64,000 bases of DNA from JBFWQM01 sp050249455. Lineage in GTDB: Bacteria > Pseudomonadota > Alphaproteobacteria > MPNO01 > VGEU01. The stretch is taken from the NCBI GenBank assembly GCA_050249455.1, contig JBFWQM010000002.1, positions 19,770 through 83,769 of the forward strand. The letters are read 5' to 3'. Made by a program: the position numbers and the translations under genes. The first letter of the stretch is position 1, and each line of letters begins with the position of its first letter. The notes beneath the pieces were generated by a model. That model was not told the DNA's origin, ran no database searches, and saw nothing but the letters and a program-made list of their open reading frames with translations. Positions 8,312 to 17,388 of this stretch are shown here, piece after piece.

Positions 8312-10786
8312 ATGGCGACCAAGATCGGGTCAGAGTTCGCAGTCAATTCCACCACCTCGGGCAAACAGGTGCCCGGCGGCGTCACGGCTCTCAGCAACGG
8401 CCACTTCGTCGCCGGCTGGTACGACACCAGCGGCGCCGGTGCCGACACGTCCGTCTCCGCGCTGCGGGCCCAGATATTCGACGGCGACGGCGATGCCGTC
8501 GGGAGCGAGTTCCAGCTCAACACCAGCGCCTCGGGCGAACAGGGGCACGAGCGCGTCACCGCGCTGGGCGACGGCCGTTTCGTCGCCACCTGGTCCGACT
8601 GGGGCTCCAACGGCGGCGGCGATTCCAGCAGCGACGCCGTGCGCGGCCAAGTCTTCGATTCCGACGGCGACAAGGTCGGCAGCGAGTTCCTGATCAATAC
8701 CACCACGGCGAACAGCCAGATGTGGCCGCGCGCGACCCTGCTGACCAACGGCAACTTCCTGGTCACCTGGGACGACTACAGCGCCTCGGGCGGCGACACC
8801 TCGGGCGTGGCGGTGCGCGCCCAGATCTTCGATCCCGACGGCGACAAGGTCGGCAGCGAGATCTTGGTCAACGCGACGACGTCTTCGAACCAGCAGCACA
8901 GCTACGTGGCGGGCCTGGCGGGAGGCGGGTTCGTTGCCGTGTACAACGACCTCAGCCAATCCGGCGGCGACATCAGCAGCTACGCCATCCGCGCCCGGCG
9001 CTTCGACGGCTCCGGCAGCGCGGTCGGCAGCGAATTCCTGGTCAATTCCACCACTTCGGGCGCGCAGCAGGAAGCGTCCGTCGCCGGCCTGGCTGGCGGC
9101 GGCTTCGTGGTGGTCTGGGAGGACCATTCGAGCGGCACCTGGTCGCGCGACGTGAAGGGCCGGGTGTTCGACGCATCCGGCAGCGCGGTTGGCGGCGAGT
9201 TCACGGTCAACACCACGACTACGGACACGCAGAACCATCCGGAGGTCGCGGCGCTGCCGACCGGCGGTTTCGTCGTCGTGTGGGGCGACGTCCATTTCAA
9301 TACCGGCGTTTCCGAGTACGACACCGGCGAGGTGCGCGGGCAGGAATTCGATGCCGACGGCGACAAGGTGGGCTCGGAGTTCCTGGTCAACACCACGACC
9401 GCCGGCGTCCAGATGAACCCGCACATCGCGGTGTTCGACGACGGCCGCTTCGTCGTCGCATGGCGCGACAACAACGACACCGGGGCGGTCACCGCGGCAT
9501 GGGACGGGCGCGCCCAGCTGTTCATCGCGGAGAACGCGGTGACGCCGCCGGAGCTGGTATCGACCGCGCCGGCCGACGACGCCGGCGACGTGGCCGCCGC
9601 CGCCGACATCGTGCTGACCTTCGACGAGGACGTGATCGCCGGCACCGGGTCGATCACGATCGTCAACGCCGACGACGCCGACGACAGCCGCGTGCTGGCG
9701 GCGGACGGCGCGCAGGTGACATTCGACGGCGACACCGTGACCCTCGACCCCACGGCGGACCTTCGGATCGGCGAGCGCTACTACGTCCTGGTCGGCGACG
9801 AGGCGGTGACCGACCTGCTCGGCACGCCGTTCGCCGGCATCGCCGATCCGACGACGTTCAATTTCTCGATCGGCCCGGACGAGGCGGAAGTCGTGCCGGG
9901 CGAGGACGGCGACACCCATCTCGGCACCACCGGGGCCGACACCGTGAGCGCCGGGGCGGGCACGGACACGATCGTCGCCGGCGCAGGGGCCGACTCGCTC
10001 GACGCGGGCTCGGGCGACGACTCGGTCTCCGCCGGCCCGGGCAACGACACGGTCGCCGGGGGCTCGGGCGACGACTGGATCGACGGCGGCGCCGGCGCGG
10101 ACTCGATGGACGGCGGCAGCGGCGCCGACGCCATCGCCGGCGGCAGCGGCAACGACACCATCCTGGGTGGGCTCGGCGACGATTCGATCGACGGCGGCGG
10201 CGGCCGGGACTCGATCGCCGGTGGCAACGGCGCCGACACGATCCTGGGCGGCGAAGGCGACGACACGATCGATGGCGGCGCGGGTGATGATTCCATCATC
10301 GGCGCCGCCGGCCAGGATACCGTCGTGGCGGGATCCGGCGACGATTCGGTCGACGGCGACGTCGGCAACGACGACCTCGCCGGCGGCCTGGGCAGCGATG
10401 TCCTGATCGGCGGCGACGGCGATGACACGCTCGACGGCGGCAACGGCGACGACAGCCTGTCCGGCGGTTCGGGCGGCGACGAACTGGTCGGCGGCCTCGG
10501 CGCCGATACGCTCAACGGAGGCGCCGATGACGACGATCTCTACGGCGGCGCCGGCAACGACGTTTTCGTGCTCGCCGCCGGCTGCGGCGACGACACGATC
10601 CACGACTACGCGGCCGACCGCGACCAGGTCGATCTGTCGGCCTTCGCCTTCGCGGACTTCGCCGCGGTGCTGGCGGCGACCGCTTATGCCGGCGGCGACA
10701 GCACGATCGACCTCGGCGGCGGCCACAGCGTCGTGCTGGTCGGGGTCACATTGAGCGGCGCCGACGCCGACTCGTTCGTCCTTTAG
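8312..10786 (+). CDS. RTX calcium-binding protein, probable type I secretion substrate
   Basis: 824 acidic residues. Residues 5-405 hold seven repeats of about 60 residues, each with a GSEFxVNTTT start, a GGFVVVWxD core and an xFDxDGDKV end, possibly a beta-propeller. Residues about 410-515 are a bacterial Ig-like (SbsA/SwmB-type) domain starting PPELVSTAP. Residues about 530-745 are RTX nonapeptides (GGxGxDxLx) that fold on calcium. The last 80 residues (DDTIHDYAADRDQVDLS onward) look like the uncleaved C-terminal type I secretion signal. No N-terminal signal peptide, as expected. No ABC exporter is nearby. GGGAGG lies 5 bases before the ATG. Confidence 0.85.
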   Translation: MATKIGSEFAVNSTTSGKQVPGGVTALSNGHFVAGWYDTSGAGADTSVSALRAQIFDGDGDAVGSEFQLNTSASGEQGHERVTALGDGRFVATWSDWGSNGGGDSSSDAVRGQVFDSDGDKVGSEFLINTTTANSQMWPRATLLTNGNFLVTWDDYSASGGDTSGVAVRAQIFDPDGDKVGSEILVNATTSSNQQHSYVAGLAGGGFVAVYNDLSQSGGDISSYAIRARRFDGSGSAVGSEFLVNSTTSGAQQEASVAGLAGGGFVVVWEDHSSGTWSRDVKGRVFDASGSAVGGEFTVNTTTTDTQNHPEVAALPTGGFVVVWGDVHFNTGVSEYDTGEVRGQEFDADGDKVGSEFLVNTTTAGVQMNPHIAVFDDGRFVVAWRDNNDTGAVTAAWDGRAQLFIAENAVTPPELVSTAPADDAGDVAAAADIVLTFDEDVIAGTGSITIVNADDADDSRVLAADGAQVTFDGDTVTLDPTADLRIGERYYVLVGDEAVTDLLGTPFAGIADPTTFNFSIGPDEAEVVPGEDGDTHLGTTGADTVSAGAGTDTIVAGAGADSLDAGSGDDSVSAGPGNDTVAGGSGDDWIDGGAGADSMDGGSGADAIAGGSGNDTILGGLGDDSIDGGGGRDSIAGGNGADTILGGEGDDTIDGGAGDDSIIGAAGQDTVVAGSGDDSVDGDVGNDDLAGGLGSDVLIGGDGDDTLDGGNGDDSLSGGSGGDELVGGLGADTLNGGADDDDLYGGAGNDVFVLAAGCGDDTIHDYAADRDQVDLSAFAFADFAAVLAATAYAGGDSTIDLGGGHSVVLVGVTLSGADADSFVL

Positions 10787-10796
10787 CGGGGGGCGG

Positions 10797-12095
10797 TCAG
10801 CGGTACAGCGGCACCGCGGCGATGCGGCGGTCGATCTCCTGGATCGCCGCCGCATAGGCCGGGCTGTTCAGGTCGCCGTAGCGGCGCTTGAAGACGGCCT
10901 CGCTCAGGCCCTCGGGCAGGTCGCCGACCTTGGGGAAGAAGTCGGCCTCCTTCGGCTGGCCGGCCAGCGCCTGCTGGACCCGGCGGGCGGCGTCGGCGCC
11001 CGCGGTCGCCCGCTCGGCCAGCCGCACCCCGGTGCGGTCGGCGGCGATGTCGGTCAGGCTGAAGCCGGACGGGCCGTCGGCGTCCTTGATCTCCTTCACC
11101 TCGCCGATCACGTTGGCCGCGCCGGTGCCGCCGACGACGGTGAGCGCCGCCGAGATGGTGAAATGCTGCACCCAGTCGTGGCGGCCCTCCAGCTTGACGT
11201 GGCGGCTGTCCGGCATCGGGCCAGCCAATGCGCCGGTGCGCACCGGGCCGACCACCCGCTCGAAGCGGTCGTCGCCGAAATACGTCGCCAGCGCCAGGAG
11301 GAGGGCGCCGTTCTCCGCCGCCGGGTCGCCGTTGCGCGACCGTTCGGCGGCGAGCTGGAACAGGGGGCCCACGAAGGCGGCGAACGACACCGGCCGCGGG
11401 CCCGGGTTGGCCTTGGCGAGGCGCGCGATCTCGGCGTAGTACGCGCGCACCGTCTCGGCGTTGGCGATGTCGAGCGCGCGGCGGGCGGCGGACTTCACGT
11501 CCTCCGCCAACGTCGGCGGGGGGCGGAATCCGACGGTTATGCGGTTGCCCGTCACCGCGACCGAGCGCACGCTCGCCAGCATCTCCTCGCCCTTGCCGGG
11601 GCCGGCCAGCCGGTCGAAGGCGCGGGCGGCGGCATAGCGCACCAGCGCCGGCGGCACCTCGATGCGGCCGATCGAGAACTGCGCGATCTCGAGGCCTGCC
11701 GTCGACGGCGCGACGATGGCGTGCAGGTTGAGGTAGCGGCCGAACCGCTCGAGCTGGCCCGGCAGCTCCACCGTGGCGCCCATCTGCACCCCGGCGCGCG
11801 ACGCCGCGACCCCGCCGGAAACCCGCCACACGGCGGTCAGCGCGGTGGCGATCGCGGCGTTGACCTCGCGGTCGGTGGCGGTGACGGTGGAGACGCGGTC
11901 GGGCGGCATCTCGCGCGGGTCGGCGCGCTGCAGCAGCGCCCGCGCGCGCGTCACCTCGTCGAACGCGAGGTCGCCGGTCTTGGTGTAGATCGGCGCCTTG
12001 TCGAGCCCCCACAGCACCAGCGCCGCCGGCACGGCGAGCAGCGCCAGCGGCACCAGGATGACGACCAGGACGATCAGGCGGACGATCAGGCGCAT
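10797..12095 (-). CDS. Uncharacterised membrane-anchored protein
   Basis: 432 residues that I do not recognise. The N-terminus (MRLIVRLIVLVVILVPLALL) is one strong transmembrane helix or uncleaved signal anchor. The rest is soluble, alanine-rich and presumably periplasmic, with mixed alpha/beta character and no obvious catalytic motif. Later segments include YFGDDRFERVVG and EGRHDWVQHFTISAAL. The start at 12095 was chosen because the frame upstream of it is a translation of the GC-rich intergenic repeat. It is convergent with the RTX gene, leaving 10 bases between the stops. Confidence 0.6.
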   Translation of the reverse strand: MRLIVRLIVLVVILVPLALLAVPAALVLWGLDKAPIYTKTGDLAFDEVTRARALLQRADPREMPPDRVSTVTATDREVNAAIATALTAVWRVSGGVAASRAGVQMGATVELPGQLERFGRYLNLHAIVAPSTAGLEIAQFSIGRIEVPPALVRYAAARAFDRLAGPGKGEEMLASVRSVAVTGNRITVGFRPPPTLAEDVKSAARRALDIANAETVRAYYAEIARLAKANPGPRPVSFAAFVGPLFQLAAERSRNGDPAAENGALLLALATYFGDDRFERVVGPVRTGALAGPMPDSRHVKLEGRHDWVQHFTISAALTVVGGTGAANVIGEVKEIKDADGPSGFSLTDIAADRTGVRLAERATAGADAARRVQQALAGQPKEADFFPKVGDLPEGLSEAVFKRRYGDLNSPAYAAAIQEIDRRIAAVPLYR

Positions 12096-12162
12096 GGCGG
12101 CAGGTTGTCGCCCGGGGGTGAAGGTTTGGTCAATCGCGGGCCGCGTACCGGACCCGGTGACG

Positions 12163-12232
12163 CCCCCTCCCGCGAGGGGGGGGCTAGTAGAGACTTCCCC
12201 TCCCCTCACGGGAGGGGGTTGGGGGGAGGGGG
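12163..12232. repeat. GC-rich palindromic repeat, head-to-head pair without a gene
   Basis: A half-length arm at 12163-12183 (CCCCCTCCCGCGAGGGGG core) is followed after 13 bases by a full 36-base arm at 12197-12232 in the opposite orientation (core CCCCTCACGGGAGGGGG, then TTGGGGGGAGGGGG). It is the same family as the arms that enclose the two DUF559 genes, but here nothing lies between the arms. Confidence 0.75.
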
Positions 12233-12248
12233 CGGAAAAATGGAGTCT

Positions 12249-13808
12249 TCAGCCGCGCCCCTGCTTCCACAGGGCGACCAGGCCGTTGCGGTCGACCTTG
12301 CCGCGGTCGGTCTTGAGGATGGTCTCGACGAAGACGATCTCCTTCGGCCGCTTGAAATCCGGCAGCGCGGCGGCGCAGTGTGCCTGCACGGCGGCGGCAT
12401 CCAGCGCGCGGCCGGCCTTCGGCGCGACGTAGCACACCACCGCCTCGCCGTAGATCGGGTCGGGCACGCCGACGGTGGCGGCCTCCGCGATGTCGGGATG
12501 GGTCATCAAGAGGTTGTCGATCTCCAGCGGCGCGATGTTGACGCCGCCGCGGATGATCAGGTCCTTGGCGCGGCCGGTCACGTAGAGGAAGCCGTCCGGG
12601 TCGAGATAGCCGAGGTCGCCGGTCTTCAGCCGGTTGCCGCGGATCTGCTGCACGGTGCCGTCCTCCAGCAGGTAGCCGAAGGCGTTCTGCGCGCCGCCGA
12701 TCTCAATTTCGCCGACCGCGCCCTGCGGCAGCTTCTGGCCGTCCTCGCCGACGATGCGCAGGTTCTGGTAGAGCCCCGGCCGGCCGACCGAGCCGATGCG
12801 CCGCGTCTCCGGGCTGTTGCCGGCGACCACGCCGCCTTCGCTCATGCCGTAGAGCTGGACCAGGCGGATGCCGTAGGTCTCCTCGAACCGGCGGTGCTGG
12901 TCGAGCATCAGCGGCGCGGTCGACGACGACATGAAGCGCAGGCTGCCGAACTGCCGCGTCCGCACGTCGACCGGGCGGTCGAGCAGCATGTTGATGACGG
13001 TCGGCACGCCGATCGCGATGGTCGGCTTCAGGTCGCGCACCCAGTCGAAGAACCGGCTCTGCGAGAAGCGCTTTGCGAACAGCAATGTCGCGCCCGACAG
13101 CAGGCACGGGTGCAGGCACAGCATGTGCGACGACGCCCAGCTGAACGAGCGGTATTCCAGGATGCGGTCGGCCTCGCTCAGTCCCCACATCGCGACCGTT
13201 TGCTCGGCGATGCGCTGGTAGTCGTCGAAGCTGTGCATCACGCCCTTGGGCTTGGCGGACGTGCCCGAGGTGAAGCTGATCAAGGCGAGGTCGTCGGGCG
13301 CCGCGGTGCACGCCAGCTCCGGCGCATCCGGCAGCGCATCGACCGCCGCGAACAGCCCGCCGTCGTCGCTGCCGAACGCGCCGAACGGGATCCAGTCGCC
13401 GGGCGCGCCGACGCCGAGCGCCTCCGGGTCGAGCGTCCTGTCCCACAGCACCAGCTTCGGCTGCAGCCGCGACAGCATCTCCTTCAGATGGGCCGACTGG
13501 ATCTCGACGTTGACCGTGCAGTAGGTCGCGCCGGCGCGCATCACCGCGTAATAGAGGACGACGTTCTCCAGCGAGTTGTCCGTCATCACGGCGATGCGGT
13601 CGCCCGGCCCGATGCCCCGGTCCGCGCAGAACCGGGCGAACCGGTTGGCGAAGCGATAGAGCGCGTCCCAGCCGACCGAGGTGCCCTGGTCGATCGAATG
13701 CAGGAACGTCCGCCCGCCGTGCCGCGCCGCGCCGGCGCGCAGCAGGTCGAGCACGCTGCGGAAGCTGCCCGGCGGCGGGGCGGCGGGGATGTCTGCGGTC
13801 AAGCTCAC
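12249..13808 (-). CDS. AMP-forming acyl-CoA synthetase/ligase family protein
   Basis: 519 residues from a GTG start. Adenylate-forming signatures are in order: ISFTSGTSAKPKGV (P-loop), YGMSEGG, TGDLGYLDPDGFLYVTGR with the hinge KDLIIRGG, and the C-terminal KTDRGKVDR with the catalytic lysine. The family activates a carboxylate with ATP and transfers it to CoA; given the neighbours, an aromatic or cyclohexane acid is plausible. GGGAG precedes the GTG. The GTG overlaps the stop of the upstream DUF559 gene (GTGA), so this enzyme would be translated in coupling with it. Confidence 0.85.
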   Translation of the reverse strand: MSLTADIPAAPPPGSFRSVLDLLRAGAARHGGRTFLHSIDQGTSVGWDALYRFANRFARFCADRGIGPGDRIAVMTDNSLENVVLYYAVMRAGATYCTVNVEIQSAHLKEMLSRLQPKLVLWDRTLDPEALGVGAPGDWIPFGAFGSDDGGLFAAVDALPDAPELACTAAPDDLALISFTSGTSAKPKGVMHSFDDYQRIAEQTVAMWGLSEADRILEYRSFSWASSHMLCLHPCLLSGATLLFAKRFSQSRFFDWVRDLKPTIAIGVPTVINMLLDRPVDVRTRQFGSLRFMSSSTAPLMLDQHRRFEETYGIRLVQLYGMSEGGVVAGNSPETRRIGSVGRPGLYQNLRIVGEDGQKLPQGAVGEIEIGGAQNAFGYLLEDGTVQQIRGNRLKTGDLGYLDPDGFLYVTGRAKDLIIRGGVNIAPLEIDNLLMTHPDIAEAATVGVPDPIYGEAVVCYVAPKAGRALDAAAVQAHCAAALPDFKRPKEIVFVETILKTDRGKVDRNGLVALWKQGRG

Positions 13809-14227
13809 GCGCGTCTCCCAGGAGCGAAAGCCCCCTCCCCTCGCGGGAGGGGGTTGGGGGAGGGGGTGTCCGAAGCGCATCGCCGCTCGACCGTCTCCGC
13901 GATCGTCTGCACCACGCTTTCGAGATTGGTCAGCACGTCGTGGTTCCAAAATCGCATGATTTCGTAACCTTGCGCGACAAGCCACGCGTCGCGCTCCGCA
14001 TCGCGCCGACGATCCGGTGCACGCGTGTGCTGTCCGCCATCGATTTCGACCGCGATGCGCGCGGGAAAGCAGACGAAGTCGACAACGTAGGGGCCGAGCG
14101 GTACTTGACGGCGGAAGCGCAGTCCGCCGAGGGCGTGACGGCGGAGCGCAAACCACAGACGAGTCTCGGCTTCGGTCATGCGCTTGCGCAGCGAGCGTGC
14201 CCGCCCGGTGAGGTCGGCGGACGGCAC
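13805..14227 (-). CDS. DUF559 (Vsr-like PD-(D/E)XK) nuclease, copy 1
   Basis: About 140 residues from a GTG at 14227. The core MTEAETRLWFALRRHAL through RFWNHDVL is the DUF559 fold related to Vsr very-short-patch-repair endonucleases, with PYVVDFVC and VEIDGGQH giving the D...E-x-D catalytic set. Conserved residues GRARSLRKR stand before the first internal Met, so translation must start further up; the GTG lies just outside a 36-bp repeat arm whose GGAGGGGG would act as ribosome-binding site. The C-terminal tail (TPSPNPLPRGEGAFA) is encoded by the opposite arm. The stop overlaps the ligase start. Cellular role unknown. Confidence 0.75.
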   Translation of the reverse strand: MPSADLTGRARSLRKRMTEAETRLWFALRRHALGGLRFRRQVPLGPYVVDFVCFPARIAVEIDGGQHTRAPDRRRDAERDAWLVAQGYEIMRFWNHDVLTNLESVVQTIAETVERRCASDTPSPNPLPRGEGAFAPGRRA

Positions 14228-14265
14228 CGCCCCCTCCCCCAACCCCCTCCCGCGAGGGGAGGGGG
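13831..14265. mobile_element. Candidate DUF559 cassette 1 with 36-bp inverted ends
   Basis: The 36-base arms at 13831-13866 and 14230-14265 are perfect reverse complements, with cores CCCTCGCGGGAGGGGG and CCCCCTCCCGCGAGGG. They enclose 363 bases holding only the DUF559 gene. The match extends two more bases outward (AG/CT). I see no clear target-site duplication. The cassette sits in the gap between the UbiD gene (stop 14295) and the ligase gene, in operon orientation. Confidence 0.55.
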
Positions 14266-14294
14266 CTCTTCCTCGCGCGGTCGGGCTCATTGCT

Positions 14295-15803
14295 TCACGC
14301 GAACCCGGTGTCGCCCATGAACCGCAGATATTCCGACTGCTGCGCCTTCATCTGGCGGATTTCCTCGGGCGTGAACCACTTGGTGAAGTCCATCTGCTGG
14401 ACCGGGTAGACCGCGCGGGTGAAGTGCTCCTTGGCGGCGAGCGGGACGGTGGCGTCGATGCCGAGGCCGCCGTCGAACATCGAGACCTGCTCGGCGGCCG
14501 ACATGCGCTCGGCCGGCATGTAGGCGTGGCCCTTGCCGCCGGCGGCACCGGTGATGATGTCGGTGTGCGGGTTGACCCGGGTCGACATCGCCCACAGCAC
14601 GTCCTCGGGCTGGTAGATGTCGATGTCCTCGTCGACCACCACCACCATGCGCATGCCGCGCGCCAGGCCCATCACCGCGGCCAGCAGGTTGCGCTGCAGC
14701 CCCTCGTCGGAGCGGCGGCGCTTCTTCACCTGGATCACGATGCCGCCCCACATCATGAACGCGGTCGGCGCGGTGACGTCCAGCACGAAGCCGGGCGCGA
14801 TGCGCTCGCACAGCTCGAAGTAGTTGGCCGCCGCGAACGGCACCCACTGCCAGATCGAGCCGAGATGCGGCACGAAGTAGATCGGCTTGTCCTTGCGATG
14901 GGTGATCGCCGTCACCTCGAACCGCCGCGCGCGGTAGGCGCGGCCCATGTAGCGCGCCCATTCCGGGTGGAACATCGCGGTGCCCTGCGATGCGGTGCGC
15001 TCCGCCTCCTCGGTCTCCCAGACCCGCTGGCTGGGCACGATGTAGCCCTCGATCACGTACTCGGCGTTGGCCACCGCATAGGCGTCCACCGTCTTCGCCT
15101 TGACGATCTCGATCGGCGCGCCGCCCATCCGCCCGGCGCAGCCGAGCTCGTCGTCCACCGTCGGGAAGATCGCGGCGTTGAGGAAGCCCATCCCCATCAG
15201 CTCGACCATCGGCGGCGGCGAGACGTTGACCGTGCACGGGATGCGCTGGTCGTAGTTGGCGTCGGCGATCTGGTCGCCGTGGCCGCCCGGCACCATGTTG
15301 ATCGAGGCGTAGTCGTTGCCGCGGAAGCTCATGCGGTAGAACGACAGCTGGTTGCCGCCATTGGCCCACTTGCCGCTGATGCAGTGGACGCCGGAGCCGA
15401 AGAAGCGGCCGCCGTCGAGCGGGGTGTGCTGCACCATCGGCAGGACCGCGAAGGGGTTCACCTCCTCGCGCGGGATCACCACCTCCTGGCACGGCGCGTC
15501 CTTGACCTCGACCGGCGGCAGCGGGTTCTTGATGCCGTCCAGCACCTTGAACTTGGTGTCGCGCATGTGGTCGACGCCGAGCAGCTTGCACAGCCGCTCG
15601 CGCCGGCCCCACAGGCTCGCGATCAGCCGCGCGTTGGGATAGCCGGTGACGTTCTCCATCAGGAACGCGGGCCCGTCGTCGAAGGCCTTGTTGATGGCGG
15701 TCGCCTCCAGCACCGGGCTGACCGGGGCGGCGACCTTCTTCACGTCGGGCCCGAGCCAGTCGAGCGTGGTCCTGAGGCTCTTGAGCGCTTCCTCGCGGTT
15801 CAT
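14295..15803 (-). CDS. UbiD-family decarboxylase, divergent
   Basis: 502 residues of the UbiD family, whose members use prenylated FMN to decarboxylate aromatic or unsaturated acids (or carboxylate them). Recognisable parts are NGGNQLSFYRMSFRG and GGHGDQIAD for the metal/prFMN site, and the C-terminal half MVVVVDEDIDIYQPEDVLWA. The usual EGPFGE acidic motif, present in the second UbiD protein of this window, is not seen; the matching stretch reads EGYIVPSQRVWETEEAERT. It may act on another substrate or chemistry. The start at 15803 (MNREEALKS) has AGGGAA upstream. Divergent from the Rieske gene; no UbiX flavin prenyltransferase is nearby. Confidence 0.8.
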   Translation of the reverse strand: MNREEALKSLRTTLDWLGPDVKKVAAPVSPVLEATAINKAFDDGPAFLMENVTGYPNARLIASLWGRRERLCKLLGVDHMRDTKFKVLDGIKNPLPPVEVKDAPCQEVVIPREEVNPFAVLPMVQHTPLDGGRFFGSGVHCISGKWANGGNQLSFYRMSFRGNDYASINMVPGGHGDQIADANYDQRIPCTVNVSPPPMVELMGMGFLNAAIFPTVDDELGCAGRMGGAPIEIVKAKTVDAYAVANAEYVIEGYIVPSQRVWETEEAERTASQGTAMFHPEWARYMGRAYRARRFEVTAITHRKDKPIYFVPHLGSIWQWVPFAAANYFELCERIAPGFVLDVTAPTAFMMWGGIVIQVKKRRRSDEGLQRNLLAAVMGLARGMRMVVVVDEDIDIYQPEDVLWAMSTRVNPHTDIITGAAGGKGHAYMPAERMSAAEQVSMFDGGLGIDATVPLAAKEHFTRAVYPVQQMDFTKWFTPEEIRQMKAQQSEYLRFMGDTGFA

Positions 15804-15939
15804 TCGTAAGTTCCCTATCGAAATGGCGGGCGCACTGTAGCGCCGCGGGCGGCGGAAATGAAAGGCTCGACCGGCTTGACCGCGCTCGCGCGGCGACGCA
15901 AAAGTGGATGACCGACAGGCATCATAAGGGGAAGCCGCC

Positions 15940-17271
15940 ATGGACGGGAACGGACGCCGCCTCGACCTCGCGCCCCTGGTCGACGACCGCCTCGAAGACG
16001 GCGTGTTCCGGGTCGACCGCTCGATCTACCTCGACCCGGCGATCTACGAGGCCGAGATTGACCTGTTCTTCGAGCGCGGCTGGGTGTTCCTGTGCCACGA
16101 GAGCCAGATCCCCAAGGCCGGCGACTACTTCGCCACCTGGATCGGCCGCCAGCCGGTGTTCGCCGTGCGCAAGCCCGATGGCGGCTTCGCCGCCTTCATC
16201 AACGCCTGCGCCCACCGCGGCGCGGTGCTGACGCCCTACCAGTGCGGCAACGCCAAGGCGTTCACCTGCCGGTTCCACGGCTGGACCTACGGCCTCGACG
16301 GCCGCTGCATCAAGATCAAGAACGAGGAGACCGGCTTCCCCGGCCCCGGCTTCGACCGCAGCAAGTACAACCTGACCGCGGTGCCGCAGGTGGAGCACTA
16401 CCGCGGCTTCGTGTTCGGCTGCCTGGATGCGCACGCGGCGCCGCTCGGCGACCACCTGGGCGACACCCGGCCGTTCATCGACCTGTTCGCCGACCAGTCG
16501 CCGGCCGGCATCGAGGTGCTGCCTGGCGCGCAGACCTATGTCTGCGACCACAACTGGAAGCTCCAGGCCGAGAACGTGACCGACGGCTACCACGTCTCCA
16601 CCGTGCACCGGAACTTCATGACCACCGTGCTGCACCGCGAGGAGCGCGACGGAACCTCGGGCCTCCTGAAGACCGAGGTCGGGCGCATCCAGGGCGGCGT
16701 GATGAACGGCCAGTACGACCTCGGGCGCGGCCACAACGCGCTGTGGGCGGACCGGTCGAGCCCGGAGGCGGCGCCGATCGCGCCGCTGGCCGCCGAGGTG
16801 GCGGCGCGGGTGCCGCCCGGCCGAGCCAAGTGGATGCTCAAGCGCGGCCGCAACCTGCTGGTGTTCCCCAACATGGTGCTGAACGACCTCGCCTCCACCC
16901 ACATGCGCACCCACCGGCCGCTGGCGGTGGACAAGACGGAGGTGACGATCTGGTGCGTCGCGCCGAAGGGCGAGTCCAAGGAGGCGCGCTACGCCCGTCT
17001 GCGCAAGTTCGAGGACTTCTTCCTCGCCACCGGCATGTCGACCTCCGACGACATCGTCTCGCTCGACACCGCGCACGCCGGCTACTTCGCCCGCCATGCG
17101 CGGTGGTCGGACATGACCCGGGGCCTCGCCGGCCTCAGGCCCGGCCCCGACGATGCGGCGCGCGAGCTCGGCATCGACCCGCCCTACCACGGCGCGAGCT
17201 GGGACCACGAGGGCATCTATGTCGGCTTCTACCGCTACTGGCGCGATGCGCTGATGCGGGGCGAAGTTTGA
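15940..17271 (+). CDS. Rieske aromatic-ring-hydroxylating dioxygenase alpha subunit
   Basis: 443 residues, normal length. The N-terminal Rieske domain has CAHRGAVLT and CRFHGWTYG (C-x-H, C-x2-H) binding a [2Fe-2S] cluster. The catalytic domain has NVTDGYHVSTVH for the mononuclear iron, with a later Asp ligand expected. It resembles benzoate/anthranilate-type oxygenase large subunits, which add O2 to an aromatic ring with electrons from a reductase. No beta subunit, ferredoxin or reductase gene adjoins it, so it either works alone as an alpha3 enzyme or borrows partners. It begins 136 bases from the divergent UbiD gene. Confidence 0.88.
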   Translation: MDGNGRRLDLAPLVDDRLEDGVFRVDRSIYLDPAIYEAEIDLFFERGWVFLCHESQIPKAGDYFATWIGRQPVFAVRKPDGGFAAFINACAHRGAVLTPYQCGNAKAFTCRFHGWTYGLDGRCIKIKNEETGFPGPGFDRSKYNLTAVPQVEHYRGFVFGCLDAHAAPLGDHLGDTRPFIDLFADQSPAGIEVLPGAQTYVCDHNWKLQAENVTDGYHVSTVHRNFMTTVLHREERDGTSGLLKTEVGRIQGGVMNGQYDLGRGHNALWADRSSPEAAPIAPLAAEVAARVPPGRAKWMLKRGRNLLVFPNMVLNDLASTHMRTHRPLAVDKTEVTIWCVAPKGESKEARYARLRKFEDFFLATGMSTSDDIVSLDTAHAGYFARHARWSDMTRGLAGLRPGPDDAARELGIDPPYHGASWDHEGIYVGFYRYWRDALMRGEV

Positions 17272-17281
17272 AGAATGTTGC

Positions 17282-17358
17282 GTAGGGGCGGGTTTCAAAC
17301 CCGCCCGTGACCCTCTCCGTGCGCACGGCGAAAGGGCGGGTCTGAGACCCGCCCCTAC
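17282..17358. terminator. Double hairpin between convergent genes
   Basis: Two palindromes lie side by side: GGGCGGGTTTCAAACCCGCCC at 17286-17306 and a GGGCGGGTCT/AGACCCGCCC stem at 17334-17354. The outer ends (GTAGGGGCGGGT and ACCCGCCCCTAC) are also inverted copies, so the whole 77 bases form one symmetric element. It lies between the Rieske gene (stop 17271) and an alpha/beta hydrolase gene ending at 17389 and probably terminates transcription from both sides. Confidence 0.65.
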
Positions 17359-17388
17359 AAAAAAATCGGTGTGAACGTGCGTCCCGGC

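Noticed and set aside
8330..10855. An 841-codon minus-strand open frame opposite the RTX gene
   Set aside because: It is the antisense of RTX and upstream repeats and shows no family motif.
11163..13967. A 934-codon plus-strand open frame
   Set aside because: It crosses repeats and three minus-strand genes and has shadow composition without any recognisable domain.
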